Source of the DNA: Bacillus carboniphilus
GTDB taxonomy: Bacteria > Bacillota > Bacilli > Bacillales > JC228
Assembly (NCBI RefSeq): GCF_039522365.1
Contig: NZ_BAAADJ010000063.1
Span: 62,001-126,000, forward strand
Direction of reading: 5' to 3'
DNA: 64,000 nt
How positions within the stretch are numbered: position 1 is the stretch's first letter; each line of letters opens with the position of its first letter. The position numbers and the translations under genes are program-made. Positions 18,230 to 26,771 of this stretch are shown here, one piece after another. A model generated the notes under the pieces. That model saw only the letters and a program-made list of their open reading frames with translations, ran no database searches and was not told the DNA's origin.

Positions 18230-18567
18230 TCCACCCGATCTCCCTTCGTACCACTTTGAAGCAATAATTTAATATCGCTTTGCAATTCCAACCATTCGTC
18301 TATTTTTTTCTCAAGATACAGTTCACCTTGTTCATTAATTTCGTAATAAACTCGAACCTTTCCACTATCCGTCATTTCCCGATAAGTATTGACCCATTCC
18401 TGATCTTTTAGCTTCGTAAGGATTGGATAAATACTGCCTACTCCTTTCAATGTTAGGTTGTGTTTGTCTAACTCCTTCATAATTTCATAACCATAGCTTT
18501 TTCCCTGAGACAAAATTGATAATACACACATTTCTAAGTGCCCTTTGATTAAACTAGTTTTATCCAT
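18226..18567 (-). CDS. PadR-family transcriptional regulator
   Basis: 113 residues with the PadR winged helix: LIKGHLEMCVLSIL, YGYEIMKELDKH, then GSIYPILTKLKDQEW as the recognition helix and YYEINEQGELYL as the wing. It is the first gene of the three-gene operon with the HAAS protein and the serine hydrolase and probably represses it. No clear ribosome binding site precedes the ATG, and a TATACT lies close to it, so the leader may be very short. Confidence 0.92.
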   Translation of the reverse strand: MDKTSLIKGHLEMCVLSILSQGKSYGYEIMKELDKHNLTLKGVGSIYPILTKLKDQEWVNTYREMTDSGKVRVYYEINEQGELYLEKKIDEWLELQSDIKLLLQSGTKGDRVE

Positions 18568-18583
18568 GAGTATAATCTAACAG

Positions 18584-18610
18584 AAGTATATATCGGAATC
18601 AAGTATATAT
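18584..18610. promoter_or_regulatory. Candidate PadR operator: direct repeat AAGTATATAT
   Basis: AAGTATATAT occurs at 18584-18593 and again at 18601-18610, 17 bases apart, just upstream of padR and around the likely -10 region. It is suggestive of an autoregulatory site, but such AT-rich repeats also arise by chance. Confidence 0.3.
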
Positions 18611-18649
18611 TTTTTAAAAAGTATTGCCGGCTTTTCAGACGTACAGAAA

Positions 18650-18678
18650 AAAGCTCAGTTAGAGAAAAACTGAGCTTT
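18650..18678 (-). terminator. Terminator of the DUF2089 operon
   Basis: On the minus strand AAAGCTCAGTT pairs with AACTGAGCTTT around a T/C-rich loop and is followed by TTTT. It lies after the last gene of the operon ending at 18756 and before the PadR operon. Confidence 0.85.
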
Positions 18679-18755
18679 CCTTACTGTGATATTAAACTTT
18701 AGCTACTTGGCAATTCAGGTTCCTCTGGTAATTGTTCGCTAACGATTGATTAAAT

Positions 18756-19025
18756 TTAAAGCTTCACAACTACCTCAGTTCCATCCTTCATTTTCGTTTC
18801 AACAAGGATCACTCCCCTGTTCTTAGAAAATCCCTGCAGCAACGGCTTCAAATCTTTTCTTTCAATTTCCGGAAAGATGAACTTCCCCCCATCTTTTTCA
18901 ATTGCTTTATTTATTAGGCGGATCATCCTTTTTGATGTAATAATCAAGCTAGCCAAACTTAAAACTGCATAGGGGACTGGAATTAAAAATCGTTTATCCT
19001 TAACTTTCACCTTGACTTTTAACAT
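18756..19025 (-). CDS. Small protein of the DUF2089/YvlB-type operon
   Basis: 89 residues. A basic beta-like start (KVKVKVKDKRFLIPVP) is followed by a hydrophobic stretch (AVLSLASLIITS) and a soluble tail. I do not recognise a named family; it is the third gene of the operon and starts three bases after the second ends, so co-translation is likely. Its ribosome binding site is weak. It may be a membrane-associated partner of the SHOCT-like protein; this is inference from position. Confidence 0.7.
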   Translation of the reverse strand: MLKVKVKVKDKRFLIPVPYAVLSLASLIITSKRMIRLINKAIEKDGGKFIFPEIERKDLKPLLQGFSKNRGVILVETKMKDGTEVVVKL

Positions 19026-19028
19026 AAT

Positions 19029-19418
19029 CTACTCAATCACCACAAGAACTTTATCACCATTAGACGAGGTGATGTCAACAATTTGTCCGTCCAATTCGTT
19101 TTCAATTGCATCGATGAGCAGGTCAACATTTATATCTTTTACATATTTTTCTGACTCAGGTAATTTTTCAGCGATATTTGTACCTACTTGTAAAACAGCC
19201 TTTACCAAATTAATCGGTAAATTCACATTTACATTATCACCTTCTTCGGACGTCACACGAATCTTCAACATTTTATTTCCGTATGGGACTTCTTTTTTCA
19301 TTGTCACTAGCTCTGGCTGATTTTTACCTTGTAAAATTTGAATTAATTCACTTGCTTTCTCCTTATCAATCTTTCCTTCCTCCACTAGCGTTAAGACTCT
19401 TGAAATTTCGTCCTTCAT
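19029..19418 (-). CDS. SHOCT-like domain protein (YvlB-type N-terminal module)
   Basis: 129 residues. The N-terminal 30 residues are a helical hairpin (VLTLVEEGKIDKEKASELI) of the SHOCT-like/YvlB type; the same module occurs at the C-terminus of the upstream DUF2089 protein. The remainder is a beta-rich domain of the kind seen in adhesin-like YvlB proteins. Its start overlaps the stop of the DUF2089 gene (TAATG), with GGGGG upstream. Function unknown; it may interact with the regulator through the shared module. Confidence 0.75.
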   Translation of the reverse strand: MKDEISRVLTLVEEGKIDKEKASELIQILQGKNQPELVTMKKEVPYGNKMLKIRVTSEEGDNVNVNLPINLVKAVLQVGTNIAEKLPESEKYVKDINVDLLIDAIENELDGQIVDITSSNGDKVLVVIE

Positions 19419-19789
19419 TATTCTTCCCCCTCTTTTAATAACTGAATAGCTTTCTCTGCCGTAATTTCGCCTTTTTCCAATAACGATACAATTTTTTTCT
19501 TATCCACTTCCGGTTTCTTTTGAGAGGAATATCCCAGAGTAGAGATAATTTCATCTAATTTACCCCTGACAGTCGGATAGGATATCCCGAGTTCCTTCTC
19601 GACCTCTTTGATATTTCCACGGCATTTAAGAAAAATCTCAATAAAATGCAACTGTTCTTGACCTAGAGCTGCCAGTCTTGAAACTTCAAATTCATTTTCC
19701 ACCGTTGTCTGACAATGGGTGCACTGAAGCTTTGTAATTTTAAGCGTCTTCCTGCAAACAGGACAGTTGGTAAGTAAAGGATACGTCAT
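19418..19789 (-). CDS. DUF2089 zinc-ribbon/HTH protein
   Basis: 123 residues. A zinc ribbon is formed by CPVC (residues 9-12) and CTHC (23-26). A helix-turn-helix follows (GNIKEVEKELGISYPTV), then a C-terminal helical hairpin module (VSLLEKGEITAEKAIQLL). Proteins of this family are likely DNA-binding regulators of the operon they head. AAGGAGAACAGC precedes the ATG. Two palindromes lie about 100 bases upstream and are candidate operators. Confidence 0.88.
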   Translation of the reverse strand: MTYPLLTNCPVCRKTLKITKLQCTHCQTTVENEFEVSRLAALGQEQLHFIEIFLKCRGNIKEVEKELGISYPTVRGKLDEIISTLGYSSQKKPEVDKKKIVSLLEKGEITAEKAIQLLKEGEE

Positions 19790-19885
19790 GCTGTTCTCCT
19801 TTCTTTTTTATTTAATCTTATAATACACCATATTTTTCTATTTTCAATCAAAATATTTAAATTATTTATGAAAATTCGCACTGAC

Positions 19886-19921
19886 ATTAAATAATTCAAT
19901 TTTAACATTAAATAATTTAAT
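19886..19921. promoter_or_regulatory. Twin ATTAAATAATTYAAT palindromes upstream of the DUF2089 operon
   Basis: ATTAAATAATTCAAT at 19886-19900 and ATTAAATAATTTAAT at 19907-19921 are 21 bases apart. The second is a perfect palindrome about a central A; the first has one mismatch. They lie between the trmL terminator and the DUF2089 start, about 100 to 130 bases before the latter. They could be an operator of the DUF2089 protein, but the AT bias weakens the case. Confidence 0.35.
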
Positions 19922-19939
19922 CAGCCGTTCAATCAAAAA

Positions 19940-19982
19940 AAGAAAAAAACAGCCCAATTGTCTGTTAATTGGACTGCTTAAA
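19940..19982 (-). terminator. Terminator of trmL
   Basis: On the minus strand AGCAGTCCAATT pairs with AATTGGGCTGTT around a short loop and is followed by TTTTTTT. Confidence 0.88.
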
Positions 19983-20012
19983 AAGAATTTCTTTTTAATT
20001 TTTCACCTAACT

Positions 20013-20486
20013 CTATTTCAAACTTGGAAACCCTTGTTGTCTCAATGCTTCATAAATTAAAATGGCTGCCGTATTAGACAAGTTCAAGGAACGAACATTT
20101 TCAGTCATCGGGATACGCAAGCAGGTTTCTTTATTGGCTTCGAGTAGCTCTTTTGGAAGGCCAGTTGTTTCTTTTCCGAATACAAAGAAGTAATCCTTTT
20201 CAGTCTCACTGTAGTTGTATTCATCAAAGAAATGCGTTCCAAACTTCGTAATAAAGTAAAATTCTCCTTCAGGATACGTCCCGAATAGTTCCTCTAGGGA
20301 ATCATAGTAATGGATTTTTACAAATTCCCAGTAATCTAGACCGGCTCTTTTTAACATACGGTCATCGGTTGAAAAGCCGAGTGGGCGAATTAAGTGTAAA
20401 TGAGTTTCCGTTGCAGCACAGGTTCTCGCAATGTTTCCTGTATTAGCTGGAATTTCTGGTTGGTAAAGTACGACATGTATAGCCAA
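20013..20486 (-). CDS. trmL: tRNA (cytidine(34)-2'-O)-methyltransferase TrmL (CspR)
   Basis: 157 residues, SPOUT fold. VLYQPEIPANTGNIART is the N-terminal signature, FGKETTGLP and RSLNLSNTAAILIYE are the knot motifs that bind S-adenosylmethionine. It methylates the wobble ribose of tRNA-Leu species. The start is the TTG at 20486, eight or nine bases after GAGGTG. It follows yhbB on the same strand with a 24 bp gap, as in B. subtilis. Confidence 0.95.
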   Translation of the reverse strand: MAIHVVLYQPEIPANTGNIARTCAATETHLHLIRPLGFSTDDRMLKRAGLDYWEFVKIHYYDSLEELFGTYPEGEFYFITKFGTHFFDEYNYSETEKDYFFVFGKETTGLPKELLEANKETCLRIPMTENVRSLNLSNTAAILIYEALRQQGFPSLK

Positions 20487-20510
20487 GTTTTATGCACCTC
20501 TTAATCCTAA

Positions 20511-21413
20511 TTAACCATCTACAATGGTAAAAAATTTGTATTTTATATTTGGTGTGTACGCAGTAGAATCCTCATAAGCCCAATACCTCGCTCTACTGTT
20601 GTATGTATGAGCATTTACGAGAGGCATTCCGTTCGCATCTTTTGCCGTGACAATCGTATTATGATTATAACGACCGTCCCCTTCAAAATCATAGCAAATT
20701 ACATCGCCTAATAAAAGTTCTTCTGGACTAGAAACCTGTCTAGCACGAACTCCTATCGTGGAATTTCCTAAATATAGTCTCAGCGAATGCGCGACTGACC
20801 AACTGTAACTCCAATTACTATTCCTCATCCACCAGCCCTTACCCCTGTTAGGGTAGCCTCTCATCGGACCTCCACCTTCATGAAGACACTGAGAAATAAA
20901 ATTGGTACAGTCATTCTCGAACTTTTTATACTTTGGATTATAGCTGTTCCACCACGTTTCTGCATAGCGAACAGCCTTCCTACGGTCGTACTGATAAGAG
21001 ATTCGCTCTTCCGCATCATTATTAAAAGGATATAGGTCCATATCATTTTGATTAAAAACTTCTATAGTCTCATCCTCTGTTACTCCTTCTGGCTGTAAAA
21101 GATAATCATCTACGATGGTGGATCGGAAGACTTCGGCAAGTCGATCTTCAATAGATTCTTCGATAAAAATTTGTCCTTTTTGCTTAATGACATACCGCAT
21201 GAGAAGTTGGTACCGAACCTTTTCCACATCCTCTTCCTCAAATACGTCTAAAATTTTACCCTTTCCATTTACTTTTACAATTTCTGCTTTTCGATTCTGT
21301 TCAGCTAGATTCTTTCTTTCAATCTCTTCCACAAAAAATCGCTGCGGCTTACTTTTATGGTTCACATAACACTCTAATCGGTTTTGAAGTAAATCCTGTA
21401 ATAAATCATTCAT
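20511..21413 (-). CDS. yhbB: YhbB-like amidase-domain protein
   Basis: About 300 residues. The N-terminal half is a charged helical domain; the C-terminal half is an Amidase_6 (NlpC/P60-related) domain with the Cys in NDCTNFISQCL and His in YNHNTIV, the two expected catalytic residues. No signal peptide is evident, although the protein is of the type linked to wall or spore wall turnover. AGGAGG precedes the ATG at 21413 by nine bases; a longer frame starts at 21440. Its place between queG and trmL matches the B. subtilis yhbA-yhbB-cspR order. Confidence 0.82.
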   Translation of the reverse strand: MNDLLQDLLQNRLECYVNHKSKPQRFFVEEIERKNLAEQNRKAEIVKVNGKGKILDVFEEEDVEKVRYQLLMRYVIKQKGQIFIEESIEDRLAEVFRSTIVDDYLLQPEGVTEDETIEVFNQNDMDLYPFNNDAEERISYQYDRRKAVRYAETWWNSYNPKYKKFENDCTNFISQCLHEGGGPMRGYPNRGKGWWMRNSNWSYSWSVAHSLRLYLGNSTIGVRARQVSSPEELLLGDVICYDFEGDGRYNHNTIVTAKDANGMPLVNAHTYNSRARYWAYEDSTAYTPNIKYKFFTIVDG

Positions 21414-21458
21414 ATAAAAAAACCTCCTCCCTTCATACATATGAAGAGATCAGGTCTA

Positions 21459-22601
21459 TTAAGCGTTGATTTCCTCAAAAAACGATAATCCTTTTTGGAT
21501 TTCTTCAATCACTTCAGGATCTTTTTCTTTTACTAACTGAGATTCAAGAGCTTCTTTTCCTTCTCCAGTTCCAATTTTACCGATTGCCCAAGCAGCCGTT
21601 CCACGAATAACCGGACGTGGGTCTTCTTTCATGAGTTGAACTAAATCAGGGACGGCCCCTTCCTCTTTATAGTGAGCAAGGGCAATAATCGCATTACGTT
21701 GAATCGGTTTTTTCCCTCTCCATGAGCCTGCCACATGACCATACGTTTCCTTAAACTCTCGATTTGAAAGTTGAAGAAGCGGCTGAAGGAGTGGTTTCGC
21801 AATCTCAGGATCCGGCTCAAACTCTTCATGAAGATGAAAGTCCATCTTCTTATTTTTCGGGCATACCAGCTGACAGGTATCACAGCCGTATATTCGATTC
21901 CCTAATTTGGAACGAAACTCATCCGGTAAAAATCCTTTCGTTTGCGTTAGAAAGGCAATACACTTTTGGGCATCTAATTGGCCACCTTGAATCAGAGCGC
22001 CTGTCGGACAAGCATCCACACAAATATTGCAGTCCCCACAGCCCTCTTCGGTCGGTTCATCGGGCTCCAGTGGTAAATTGGTAATCATTTCACCCAGATA
22101 GACATACGAACCAAACTCAGGTGTAATGATGGCACAGTTTTTGCCGCTCCATCCGATTCCTGCACGTTCCGCAACAGCACGGTCCACCAGTTCACCCGTA
22201 TCCACCATGGACTTACATTTTGCCTCTGGAATTCTTTCTATTATATAGGCTTCAAGCTGGGCAAGCTTATCTCTTAATACATGGTGATAATCCTGTCCCC
22301 AAGAGGCGCGGGCAAATAAACCACGTCTAGCTCCTTTTTTACTAAGTGGTGCGTCTTTCATTTTGGAAGGATAGGCCAAGGCAATCGCAATAATTGATTT
22401 TGGTTTATCAAAAATTAAGTCAGGGTGAACGCGCTTTTCAATGTCCTTTTCTTCAAATCCAGATTGATACCCTAGCTCCTGCTGGCGAATGAGGCGACTC
22501 TTCATTTCATCAAAGGCTGATGCTGAAGTGAAGCCAATTTTATCAATTCCAATTTCTTTACTGTATGCAATAATATCCTGCTTTAACTGAGCGTAGTTCA
22601 T
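21459..22601 (-). CDS. queG: Epoxyqueuosine reductase QueG
   Basis: 380 residues. The N-terminal cobalamin-binding domain (FTSASAFDEMKSRL, then VDTGELVDRAVAERAG with the catalytic Asp) is followed by a double [4Fe-4S] ferredoxin domain (CGDCNICVDACPTGAL and CDTCQLVCPKNK) and a C-terminal HEAT-like repeat pair (VPDLVQLMKEDPRPVIRGTA). It reduces epoxyqueuosine in tRNA to queuosine, the last step of that pathway, using B12. It is divergent from the B3/B4 gene and heads the queG-yhbB-trmL block. Confidence 0.97.
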   Translation of the reverse strand: MNYAQLKQDIIAYSKEIGIDKIGFTSASAFDEMKSRLIRQQELGYQSGFEEKDIEKRVHPDLIFDKPKSIIAIALAYPSKMKDAPLSKKGARRGLFARASWGQDYHHVLRDKLAQLEAYIIERIPEAKCKSMVDTGELVDRAVAERAGIGWSGKNCAIITPEFGSYVYLGEMITNLPLEPDEPTEEGCGDCNICVDACPTGALIQGGQLDAQKCIAFLTQTKGFLPDEFRSKLGNRIYGCDTCQLVCPKNKKMDFHLHEEFEPDPEIAKPLLQPLLQLSNREFKETYGHVAGSWRGKKPIQRNAIIALAHYKEEGAVPDLVQLMKEDPRPVIRGTAAWAIGKIGTGEGKEALESQLVKEKDPEVIEEIQKGLSFFEEINA

Positions 22602-22682
22602 TTGCCTTCCCTCCTCTCGGTATGTATGTTTTTTCCTTCCCCTTTACATGTGGTACACTTTTTCTGTAAAGGAGGTTTTTAT

Positions 22683-23375
22683 ATGAAAGTTAGTCTCTCT
22701 ACTGACCTTACTAATCAAATTAAAGATTTCAAAGTAGGTATTCTTTTCTATAAAGATATCGTGGTATCAGATTCTCCACAAATGTTAAAAGGTAGACTTC
22801 AGCTTTTTCAGGAGTCCTTATTTTTCGACCTTCAAGAAACACCAGTTGCTGAGCAAAAAAGTGTTCTAGAATGGAAGAAAATTTTTAAGACCTTTGGAAA
22901 AGATCCCAATCGATACCGCCCATCTAGTGAGGCCTTGATTCGACGTGTCGCGAAGCAACAGTATTTATCTACGATTCATTCTGCTGTCGATTTAAATAAC
23001 TTTTTCTCGCTACAATACCAGATCCCAATTGGTCTGTATGATGCGGACCATATTCAAGGAGATGTAACGATTCGTGTTGGACAAGCAGATGAAGTGTTTG
23101 AAGGGTTGAATGGTCGCGAAAACCAAGCAGAAAACCTCATAGTTTCTTGTGACGACGTAGGTCCATTTGGTAGCCCATTTGTGGACTCTAAAAGAACATC
23201 GGTCACAACGGATACAAAGAACGCAATGCATGTCGTGTACCTATCACCTAGTCTATCAGAGGACGAAGCACCTAAATTGGTTGAATCGCTAGGAAATATG
23301 TTTCACCAACTGCACGGTGGCGACTTTCAATATTCCGTCCTAACCGCGGGCCATCTCACTCATACATTTACATAG
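22683..23375 (+). CDS. B3/B4 domain protein (tRNA-editing-like fold)
   Basis: 230 residues. The central part has the B3/B4 signature of the phenylalanyl-tRNA synthetase beta-chain editing domain (FKTFGKDPNRYRPSSEAL, then SAVDLNNFFSLQYQIPIG). Free-standing B3/B4 proteins are thought to act on aminoacyl-tRNA or related substrates. AAAGGAGG lies before the ATG at 22683; the frame is open further upstream but that region has the queG promoter. A perfect inverted repeat covers its stop codon. Confidence 0.85.
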   Translation: MKVSLSTDLTNQIKDFKVGILFYKDIVVSDSPQMLKGRLQLFQESLFFDLQETPVAEQKSVLEWKKIFKTFGKDPNRYRPSSEALIRRVAKQQYLSTIHSAVDLNNFFSLQYQIPIGLYDADHIQGDVTIRVGQADEVFEGLNGRENQAENLIVSCDDVGPFGSPFVDSKRTSVTTDTKNAMHVVYLSPSLSEDEAPKLVESLGNMFHQLHGGDFQYSVLTAGHLTHTFT

Positions 23376-23403
23376 AAAAACGCAATGCCCCGTTTTTCTA
23401 TGT
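23368..23403 (+). terminator. Hairpin over the stop codon of the B3/B4 gene
   Basis: TTTACATAGAAAAACG pairs perfectly with CGTTTTTCTATGTAAA. The first arm contains the TAG stop. The inner arm supplies TTTTTC, so it may end transcription, although no T run follows the stem. Confidence 0.6.
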
Positions 23404-23433
23404 AAACGAAACACTGCGTTAGAAAACTATGTA

Positions 23434-23507
23434 TGGAGCGGGTGATGGGAATCGAACCCACGACATCAGCTTGGAAGGCTGAGGTTTTACCATTAAACTA
23501 CACCCGC
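23434..23507 (-). tRNA. tRNA-Gly (anticodon TCC)
   Basis: 74 bases with an encoded CCA end. The acceptor stem GCGGGTG pairs with CACCCGC, the anticodon loop is CTTCCAA with TCC as anticodon, and the T arm has GTGGGTTCGATTCCCA. It reads GGA/GGG codons. It stands alone, not in a tRNA cluster. Confidence 0.97.
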
Positions 23508-23644
23508 GTTTTCACTGCATAATCACTATGAAGTTGTGTATCAGCAACAACAGTATCTATTATATCCACATCTTCTACAAAATTCAACCCCATTTTTTAA
23601 AGTTCGACAATTAAGAAGATTTTCATGAGAGGAGGCGCTCCCAT

Positions 23645-24742
23645 TTAGGAGCTGACCTCACTCGATTCAACCATGAATCTTTTCTTTGTAAATGGATTTT
23701 TAAATTGAGACTTCACGAATAGTGCACATTCAGCTACAAATAGTAAGAGCACAAGCCACGGTAATATCTCCATTGTTACTACGTACATGTTCTTAATCAA
23801 TATATATTCACTTAGTTCTAATTTAACATTGGAACTAAACATAAAAAACATGCCAAACGTAAAATTTCGTGCCCACTGCGAAACATGATACGTTCCGATA
23901 CCCTTCATCCATCCGTACCTTTTAACCCGAACTACTCCTCGAATGATTTCAATTCCTTCAATTAAGAGAAATAGTAGAAATGTCCATACCCACACGATAA
24001 CCAAAACTTGGGGAGAAAATACCCCTGTCATTGCAATAGCTAGCCCAGTTATGGAAGCTGCCCCATGAATAATGCAATTCGGGTTCGCCCAATCATCAGC
24101 AAGATCCCACTTTTTCAAAGGAAAATATCGGATACAAAGTACGACTAGTCCAACGATATAAAAGAAAATCCCCATGATAATTCCCATTTCATAAAGGACA
24201 CTAGGTACTTGATTGCGATAGAGCAAATCATTAATAATAACGGTAGACTGCGTTCCAACCGTTACGAGTAGAATAATTCCGTTCAGCTTGGAAATCTTCA
24301 CTTTTTTTAATGACATGAGAACGAGCCCAATATATAAAATCCATAAAAGAAAATTCATTCCGTCTATAATCCGAAGCAACCATATTTGCTTCGGAAAATA
24401 AGAGAATATAGAAAGTAGAAACATGGATGTTCCGGCAACCCAAGTACCCATTGCAAATAATTGAAGTGGCTGCCCCAAGTATCTTTGTTTCCATTGTTTC
24501 TGAATAACAGCTAGTATCATTTCATAGAAAAATAGAATCCAAATGGTGCTAATCAACAAAGTAATGGACGTTAAGATCCATTCTGGAATCATCCCTAAGT
24601 AGGACAGTGCACCATTTAAGACAATCCCCATCGCCATTATGGAAGCTCCCGATGCTGTTACAAATTGGTGACCAGGGAAGAACACTTTTCGAATCACAAT
24701 TGTGGTCACGAGGAATAAGAATAATAATGCCCAAAAAAGCAT
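23645..24742 (-). CDS. Polytopic membrane protein, about ten helices, unknown
   Basis: 365 residues with nine to eleven hydrophobic segments spaced evenly along the whole protein and short polar loops, the longest being ADDWANPNCIIHGAAS. The layout resembles ten-helix transporter families such as TDT, but no signature residue convinces me. AGGAGGGATAGAT precedes the ATG at 24742. It lies between the tRNA-Gly gene and the terminator of the MetE-like gene and seems to be transcribed by itself. I give no function. Confidence 0.7.
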   Translation of the reverse strand: MLFWALLFLFLVTTIVIRKVFFPGHQFVTASGASIMAMGIVLNGALSYLGMIPEWILTSITLLISTIWILFFYEMILAVIQKQWKQRYLGQPLQLFAMGTWVAGTSMFLLSIFSYFPKQIWLLRIIDGMNFLLWILYIGLVLMSLKKVKISKLNGIILLVTVGTQSTVIINDLLYRNQVPSVLYEMGIIMGIFFYIVGLVVLCIRYFPLKKWDLADDWANPNCIIHGAASITGLAIAMTGVFSPQVLVIVWVWTFLLFLLIEGIEIIRGVVRVKRYGWMKGIGTYHVSQWARNFTFGMFFMFSSNVKLELSEYILIKNMYVVTMEILPWLVLLLFVAECALFVKSQFKNPFTKKRFMVESSEVSS

Positions 24743-24783
24743 ATCTATCCCTCCTGTTTTTTTCAATACCGTATATTATAACA

Positions 24784-24815
24784 CGAAAAAACGAACACCC
24801 TTTATTAGGTGTTCG
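24784..24815 (-). terminator. Terminator of the MetE-like gene
   Basis: GCGAACACC pairs with GGTGTTCGT on the minus strand and is followed by TTTTT. Confidence 0.9.
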
Positions 24816-24824
24816 CTTCCCAGC

Positions 24825-25928
24825 TTATCCCCAAATCTCTTTAGAAATATCTACAATATATTTCAACTTCGCCCACTGCTCTTCTTCCGTTAAAATATTT
24901 CCATGGTGCGTCGAAGCAAAGCCACATTGCGGACTGATACATAATTGCTCTAGTGGAACATATTTGGTTGCTTCTTTTACACGTGCAATGATGTTCTCTT
25001 TATCTTCTAATTGTCCATGTTTTGATGTAAACACACCAAGTACCACTTGCGTACCTCCGTTTGGAATATAATCTAATGGTCCGAAATCTCCAGAGCGGTC
25101 ATCATCATATTCAAGGAAAAAGCCATTTACTTTTTCTCTAGCAAATAAAGTTGGAGCGATTTTCGCATAGCTGCCTTCAAACGCCCATTTAGAACGGTAG
25201 TTTCCGCGGCAAAGATGAGTTGTTACAATAAGATCTTCTGGTTTGTCTTCTAGTACACCGTTCGCAACACGTAGTGCTAAATCAATTAACTCTTCTCGGG
25301 AGTAGCCACTATCATTAAATGGAATCTCTGGTGCATTTAACCCCGCTATGTACACATCATCTAATTGTAGGTAACGGCAACCTGCATCATAGAAAGCTTT
25401 GATGGCATCTCGGTAGGTTTGAATGACATCTTTTGTATACTCTTCAATGTCTGGATAAATGTCCAGGTTACGAATACCTGCATTGTAAAGTTGGTTTGGA
25501 CTTGGAATGGTTAACTTCGCAATAGCACGGTCCCCAACAATTTCTTTAAATTCGATGAAGTCTTTAACGTGTGGATGGTCCGGGTTAAATGAAATTTTTC
25601 CAATCACTCGCACATCGTATCTTTCCGTCTCTTCTCCTTTAAATTGAAAACCATGATCTGGCACATAACCTTCTACCCCATTTAAATGCTCTAGAAAATC
25701 TGTATGCCAAAATCTACGACGGAACTCCCCATCTGTAACAGCTTTTAGTCCAACTTCAATTTGCTTATCCACAATTCTTTTAATTTCTTCAGTCTCAATT
25801 GCATGAAGTTCTTGTGCAGAAATATTCCCCGCTTGAAAATCTTTTCTTGCCTGATGAATTCTCTCTGGACGTAATAAACTCCCCACGTGATCTGCTCTAA
25901 ATGGTGCTTTAATGGCTGTCGTTGTCAT
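24825..25928 (-). CDS. MetE C-terminal-like methyltransferase, YxjG/YxjH type
   Basis: 367 residues, the size of B. subtilis YxjG/YxjH and about half of full MetE. It holds the zinc-ligand set of cobalamin-independent methionine synthase: HLCRGN (His, Cys), LEYDDD (Glu) and PQCGF (Cys), plus substrate-binding DHVGSLLRP at the start. The likely reaction is methyl transfer to homocysteine, from a donor not yet certain for this truncated branch. GGAGAGG precedes the ATG at 25928; a longer frame starts at 25946. A SAM riboswitch and a terminator lie upstream, so it is shut when SAM is high. Confidence 0.93.
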   Translation of the reverse strand: MTTTAIKAPFRADHVGSLLRPERIHQARKDFQAGNISAQELHAIETEEIKRIVDKQIEVGLKAVTDGEFRRRFWHTDFLEHLNGVEGYVPDHGFQFKGEETERYDVRVIGKISFNPDHPHVKDFIEFKEIVGDRAIAKLTIPSPNQLYNAGIRNLDIYPDIEEYTKDVIQTYRDAIKAFYDAGCRYLQLDDVYIAGLNAPEIPFNDSGYSREELIDLALRVANGVLEDKPEDLIVTTHLCRGNYRSKWAFEGSYAKIAPTLFAREKVNGFFLEYDDDRSGDFGPLDYIPNGGTQVVLGVFTSKHGQLEDKENIIARVKEATKYVPLEQLCISPQCGFASTHHGNILTEEEQWAKLKYIVDISKEIWG

Positions 25929-25954
25929 AAAAATCCTCTCCTTCATGTTTTAAA

Positions 25955-25990
25955 TACAAAAAACCCTCTTCAGCAATAAGAAGAGGGTTT
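25955..25990 (-). terminator. SAM riboswitch expression-platform terminator
   Basis: On the minus strand AAACCCTCTTCTT pairs with AAGAGGGTTT around a short loop and is followed by TTTTTTG. It lies between the aptamer and the MetE-like start. Confidence 0.9.
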
Positions 25991-26011
25991 AAAATACAAT
26001 TTAAATACCGG

Positions 26012-26116
26012 CTCTCCTTATCTTCTAGCATTACGCTACTGGAATTGGCACAGTACTATCAAAAGTCCGCTGCCGAGGCTTCAAAGGGCCAGTCCCTCCA
26101 CCTCTCTAGATAAGAA
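26012..26116 (-). promoter_or_regulatory. SAM (S-box) riboswitch aptamer
   Basis: On the minus strand the start of P1 is TTCTTATCTAGAGAGGTGG, then GAGGGACTGGCCC, TGAAGCCTCGGCAGC, and the 3' P1 arm AGATAAGGAGAG. This is the S-box consensus, including the kink-turn and conserved GGC elements. It controls the MetE-like gene by attenuation. The bases from 26117 to 26308 contain only the start region of the plus-strand DUF1284 gene. Confidence 0.95.
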
Positions 26117-26308
26117 AAATTTCGAAATATGAAATTATTTAAGACTACTATACATGTAAAAAATAAAATAATCAACACCTAATTATATTTAATATTTAAG
26201 ATAAATCAGTTAAATCTCTTTAAATGAGAATGTGTTATGATTGGAAAAGAAATGTTAACGAATTATTTTTTAAAGTTAACAATCAATCTATTAAACTAGG
26301 AGGTCACA

Positions 26309-26725
26309 ATGTATAAACTTCGTGGTCACCACCTATTTTGTCTTTTAGGTTATCGGGGAATGGGCTATTCCAAGGAATATGTTGAAAATATGACTAAGAT
26401 TCATCAAACTTTACGTGCCAACCCCGAAACATTGATTCAACTTGTAAAGGGCCCTGACCAACTATGTGAAAAGTATCCAAATTCAGGCGAATACCACTGC
26501 CAGGACGCCAACATTTACATACGGGATGCAGCCATTCTTGAACAATTGGGCATTAGAATTGGACAGATTTTAAGCTGGAAAGATATTGTAGAACATATTC
26601 GGAATCATGTGGTCCCATCAGATATTCAGTCAGTGTGTGAAACTTGTTCCTGGCGTGCATATGGCGTTTGCGAAGAAGGAGTTCAAGAGATGATTGATGG
26701 AAAAGGTTTAAGGGAAGTGAAATAG
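26309..26725 (+). CDS. DUF1284 protein
   Basis: 138 residues of the DUF1284 family, recognised from YKLRGHHLFCLLGYRGMGY at the start and the CETCSWRAYGVCEEG cluster at the end. The cysteine set (at least six) suggests an Fe-S or zinc site, but no activity is established. ACTAGGAGGTCACA precedes the ATG. An inverted repeat and a 21-bp array lie just after it. Confidence 0.85.
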   Translation: MYKLRGHHLFCLLGYRGMGYSKEYVENMTKIHQTLRANPETLIQLVKGPDQLCEKYPNSGEYHCQDANIYIRDAAILEQLGIRIGQILSWKDIVEHIRNHVVPSDIQSVCETCSWRAYGVCEEGVQEMIDGKGLREVK

Positions 26726-26771
26726 GAAATGGGAGTTCAACCCGTTTTGTCGGATTATGGGAGACTTAACG

